Assembly (NCBI GenBank): GCA_030446485.1
Contig: JAUJNF010000010.1
Coordinates: 3,084-67,083, forward strand
Origin: Thermoleophilaceae bacterium
GTDB taxonomy: Bacteria > Actinomycetota > Thermoleophilia > Solirubrobacterales > Thermoleophilaceae
Direction of reading: 5' to 3'
Length of the DNA: 64,000 nt
The position numbers were made by a program, and so were the translations under genes. The notes below the pieces were generated by a model. It saw only the letters and a program-made list of their open reading frames with translations. It was not told where the DNA came from and did not search any database. Below are positions 61,613 to 64,000 of the stretch, piece after piece; positions within the stretch are counted from its first letter, which is position 1; each line of letters starts with the position of its first letter.

Positions 61613-61962
61613 GATCCGCCCCCCGGCTGCTCCCGCTCGAGCAGCTCGTTGATGCGCATGCCGTGGTCGATCGAGTCGTCGTGGAAGAACTCGAGCGTCG
61701 GCGTTCGCTTCATGTGCAGCTGCTGGCCGATCTGGGCCTGGAGGCGGACGCGTGACGAGCGCAGCCCCTCGAAGGCGAGCTCGCGCTCCTCGGCCGTGCC
61801 AAGCACGCTGACGTACACGCGCGCGTGCCGCAGGTCGGTGCTGGTCTCGACGGAGGTAAGGGTCACGAAGCCGATGCGCGGATCCTCGAGACGCTCGGTC
61901 ACGTACGCGGACAGGACCTCCCTCACCGCTTCGTTCACCCGTCGGATCCGGCCGCTCGGCAT
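61609..61962 (-). CDS. rbfA: Ribosome-binding factor A
   Basis: 117 residues from ATG at 61962; the longer frame upstream belongs to the ylxP gene on a different frame. The KH-like fold has the conserved IRRVNEAVREVLSAYVTERLEDPRIGFV, then ARVYVSVLG, and the C-terminal TPTLEFFHDDSIDHGMRINELL. It is a late 30S maturation and cold-shock factor that binds 16S rRNA near helix 1. It overlaps nrnA by four bases and follows ylxP by one base. Confidence 0.95.
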   Translation of the reverse strand: MPSGRIRRVNEAVREVLSAYVTERLEDPRIGFVTLTSVETSTDLRHARVYVSVLGTAEERELAFEGLRSSRVRLQAQIGQQLHMKRTPTLEFFHDDSIDHGMRINELLEREQPGGGS

Positions 61963-61963
61963 C

Positions 61964-62266
61964 CTAGTGAAGTACCTCGTCGGCAGATAGCAGCGAGCGC
62001 TCCACCCGCACTCCCTCCGGGAAGCGGCCGAGGAGATAGCGCTCAACGCCGTCGGCCAGCTCAGAGGCGCCGCTCCCGTCACGGGCCACCAGCGCGGCGG
62101 TGAGCGTCGAGCGCTGCCACAGGTCGTGGCCGTCGGTCTCGGCCACCGCGGCGCCGAAGCGCCGGTGCAGCTGCGCCTTGACCGACTGCAGCTCCTTGCG
62201 CTTGCCCTTGAGGCTCGCGTTGTCCGGGAAGTGAAGCTGGATCTCGAGGACGTAGATGAAGGCCAC
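61964..62266 (-). CDS. ylxP: DUF503 (YlxP-like) protein
   Basis: 100 residues from GTG at 62266 (VAFIYVLEIQLHFPDNASLKG). The family-typical 'SLKGKRKELQSVKAQLHRRFGAAVAE' helix and the RSTLTAALVA segment are present. Its place between infB and rbfA is diagnostic. Function unknown; a role in ribosome or 30S maturation is suspected from linkage. It lies five bases after the infB stop. Confidence 0.92.
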   Translation of the reverse strand: MAFIYVLEIQLHFPDNASLKGKRKELQSVKAQLHRRFGAAVAETDGHDLWQRSTLTAALVARDGSGASELADGVERYLLGRFPEGVRVERSLLSADEVLH

Positions 62267-62271
62267 GCCAC

Positions 62272-64000
62272 TTAGAGGGCGCGCTCCACCTGGCGCATCT
62301 CGTAGGCCTCGAGCACGTCGCCGGGCTTGACGTCGGCGAAGTTCTCGAGCACCACGCCGCACTCGAAGCCGGTCGCGACCTCGCGTGCGTCCTCCTTGAA
62401 GCGCCGCAGCGAGGCGATGCGGCCCTCGTAGGCCACGGTGCCGTCGCGGACGAGGCGGACGGTGGCGCCGCGCCGCAGGGTGCCGGTGAGCACGAAGCAC
62501 CCGGCGATCGTGCCCACCCGCGAGGCGCGGAAGGTGTCGCGCACCTCGACCGTGGCCACGGTCTGCTCGACCTCCTCCGGCTCCAGCAGCCCCTCCATCG
62601 CCGAGCGCAGGTCGTCAATCGCGCGGTAGATGACCGTGTAGGCCCGGATCTCCACCCCCTCGCGCTCGGCGATCGCGCGCGCGTCCTGCACGGGCCGGAC
62701 GTTGAAGCCGATGATCACGGCGTCGGAGGCGGAGGCGAGCATCACGTCGGACTCGTTGATCCCGCCCACGCCGTCGTGGATCACGTTGACCGTGACCTGG
62801 TCCTGCGGCAGCTTGGCGATCTCGTCCTCGATGGCCTCCAGCGAGCCGGCGACGTCGGCCTTGACGATCAGGGCAAGCTCGCTGGCCACCCCCTGCTGGG
62901 CGCGGGTGAACACGTCCTCGAGGGAGACCTTCACCCCCTGGCGGCGCGCGAGCGCCTCGGTCTTCAGCCGGTGAGCGCGGTCGCCGGCCAGCTGCCGCGC
63001 GAGCCGCTCGTTCTCCACCACCCGCACGTGCTCGCCGGCCTCCGGGACCCCGTCGAAGCCGAGCACCTCGACGGGCTCGCCGGGACGCGCGACCTGCACC
63101 CGCTCGCCGCGGTAGTCGTGCATCGCGCGCACACGGCCCCACGCCGCCCCGGCCACCAGGGCGTCGCTGATCTTGAGGGTGCCGCGCTGGATGAGCACCG
63201 ACACCACCGGGCCCCGGCCCGGGTCGAGGCGCGACTCGATCACGCTGCCGGAGGCCTCGGTGTTCGGGTTGGCCTTGAGCTCCAGCAGCTCCGAGATGGT
63301 GACGATGGTGTCGAGCATGTTGTCGAGCCCGTCGCGCGTCTTGGCCGAGACGTCGACGAACTCCGTGTCACCACCCCAGTCGGCGGGCGTCAGGCCCTGC
63401 TGGGCGAGCTCGCCGCGCACGCGGTTGGGGTCGGCGCCCTCCTTGTCGATCTTGTTGACGGCGACCATGATCGGGACCTCGGCCGCCTTGGCGTGGTCGA
63501 TGGCCTCGACCGTCTGCGGCATCACGCCGTCGTCGGCGGCCACGACGATCACCGCGACGTCGGTGACCTTGGCGCCGCGCGCCCGCATCGCGGTGAAGGC
63601 CTGGTGGCCCGGCGTGTCCAGGAAGCTGATCGTGTGGTCGGCATGGTGGACCTGGTAGGCGCCGATGTGCTGGGTGATGCCGCCGGCCTCGCCGGCCACG
63701 ACCTCGGTCTCGCGCACGGCGTCGAGCAGCGACGTCTTCCCGTGGTCGACGTGGCCCATGATCGTGACGACGGGCGGGCGCGCGATCAGCTCCGACTCGT
63801 CATCGTCGTACCGAGGCTCGTCCTCCACGACGTCGGCCGCGTGGACGATCTCCACCTTCTTGTCGAACTCCTCGGCGAGGACCTGGATCGCATCGTCGCT
63901 CAGGGTCTGGGTGAGCGTGGCCATCTCACCGAGGGTCATCAGCTTCTTGATCACCTCGGCGGTGGTGAGCCCGAGGGTCTCGGCCACCTCCTTGACGGTC
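62272..64000 (-). CDS. infB: Translation initiation factor IF-2 (partial, N-terminus outside the window)
   Basis: 576 residues are visible, entering from the right edge (TVKEVAETLGLTTAEVIKKLM). An IF2-N-like segment is followed by the G domain: G1 GHVDHGKTS, G2/G3 DTPGHQAFTAMRARG and G4 NKID. Domain II, the helical linker and domains III-IV follow to the TAA at 62272-62274. It brings fMet-tRNA to the 30S and promotes subunit joining. The missing part should include the variable N-terminal extension, with nusA expected beyond. It heads the infB-ylxP-rbfA-nrnA-truB-ribF run. Confidence 0.97.
   Translation of the reverse strand, partial: TVKEVAETLGLTTAEVIKKLMTLGEMATLTQTLSDDAIQVLAEEFDKKVEIVHAADVVEDEPRYDDDESELIARPPVVTIMGHVDHGKTSLLDAVRETEVVAGEAGGITQHIGAYQVHHADHTISFLDTPGHQAFTAMRARGAKVTDVAVIVVAADDGVMPQTVEAIDHAKAAEVPIMVAVNKIDKEGADPNRVRGELAQQGLTPADWGGDTEFVDVSAKTRDGLDNMLDTIVTISELLELKANPNTEASGSVIESRLDPGRGPVVSVLIQRGTLKISDALVAGAAWGRVRAMHDYRGERVQVARPGEPVEVLGFDGVPEAGEHVRVVENERLARQLAGDRAHRLKTEALARRQGVKVSLEDVFTRAQQGVASELALIVKADVAGSLEAIEDEIAKLPQDQVTVNVIHDGVGGINESDVMLASASDAVIIGFNVRPVQDARAIAEREGVEIRAYTVIYRAIDDLRSAMEGLLEPEEVEQTVATVEVRDTFRASRVGTIAGCFVLTGTLRRGATVRLVRDGTVAYEGRIASLRRFKEDAREVATGFECGVVLENFADVKPGDVLEAYEMRQVERAL

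Overview
The window is very G+C-rich chromosomal DNA, almost wall-to-wall coding, with many 4-base stop/start overlaps. No rRNA, tRNA, CRISPR array, insertion sequence or phage module is visible. The gene set fits a deep-branching actinobacterium of the Thermoleophilia/Solirubrobacterales type. It has RNase Y rather than the RNase E of classical actinomycetes, a DapL-type diaminopimelate pathway, a WS/DGAT acyltransferase, a MurT/GatD pair, a sigma-region-4/anti-sigma fusion and secreted proteins with Cys-paired Ig-like repeats. This placement is inference from gene content; no marker-gene comparison could be run.

Layout. 1-18000 is metabolic and accessory: sigma/anti-sigma fusion, thioesterase, NAD synthetase, WS/DGAT, amidohydrolase, DinB, SDR, a large secreted Ig-repeat protein, a secreted M14 carboxypeptidase, a YbbN-like thioredoxin with a cyclophilin lipoprotein, and a HAD phosphatase. 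18796-23385 is a tightly coupled five-gene operon (class II amidotransferase, lipid kinase, MurT, methyltransferase, GatD) that probably works on lipid II or the cell wall. 23435-29226 (minus) holds an SCP2-like/hydrolase fusion, dut, hflX, a DUF429-like gene, dapL and dapF. 29267-36392 holds two phosphatases reading away from each other and a MacB/FtsX-type ABC exporter. 36441-46806 (minus) is the conserved miaA-miaB-rny-recA-cinA-rodZ-ftsK block. A two-component system follows at 46935-49048, then rnj-dapA, dapB with an M16 peptidase, and finally the translation/RNA block pnp-dsbA-prx-rpsO-ribF-truB-nrnA-rbfA-ylxP-infB, whose infB runs off the window end.

Themes. DapA, DapB, DapL and DapF together give the diaminopimelate route, but the DapF homologue has Ser at both expected catalytic Cys positions. 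MurT/GatD amidates the peptidoglycan stem peptide, and a methyltransferase sits between its two subunits. RNA decay and maturation are richly represented (RNase J, RNase Y, PNPase, NrnA, TruB, MiaA, MiaB).

Sequence quality. phoD, rnj (twice) and dapA each change frame at short G/C runs. rnj and dapA are normally indispensable or highly conserved, so single-base sequencing or assembly errors are the likeliest cause.

Non-coding structure. Two small dispersed repeat families are present: a REP-like hairpin at 1-56 and 8831-8868, and an inverted-repeat element at 27186-27234 and 58734-58902. There is also a tandem 11-bp repeat before the response-regulator gene, a 10-bp inverted repeat before the carboxypeptidase, and a structured 381-bp gap between recA and rny.
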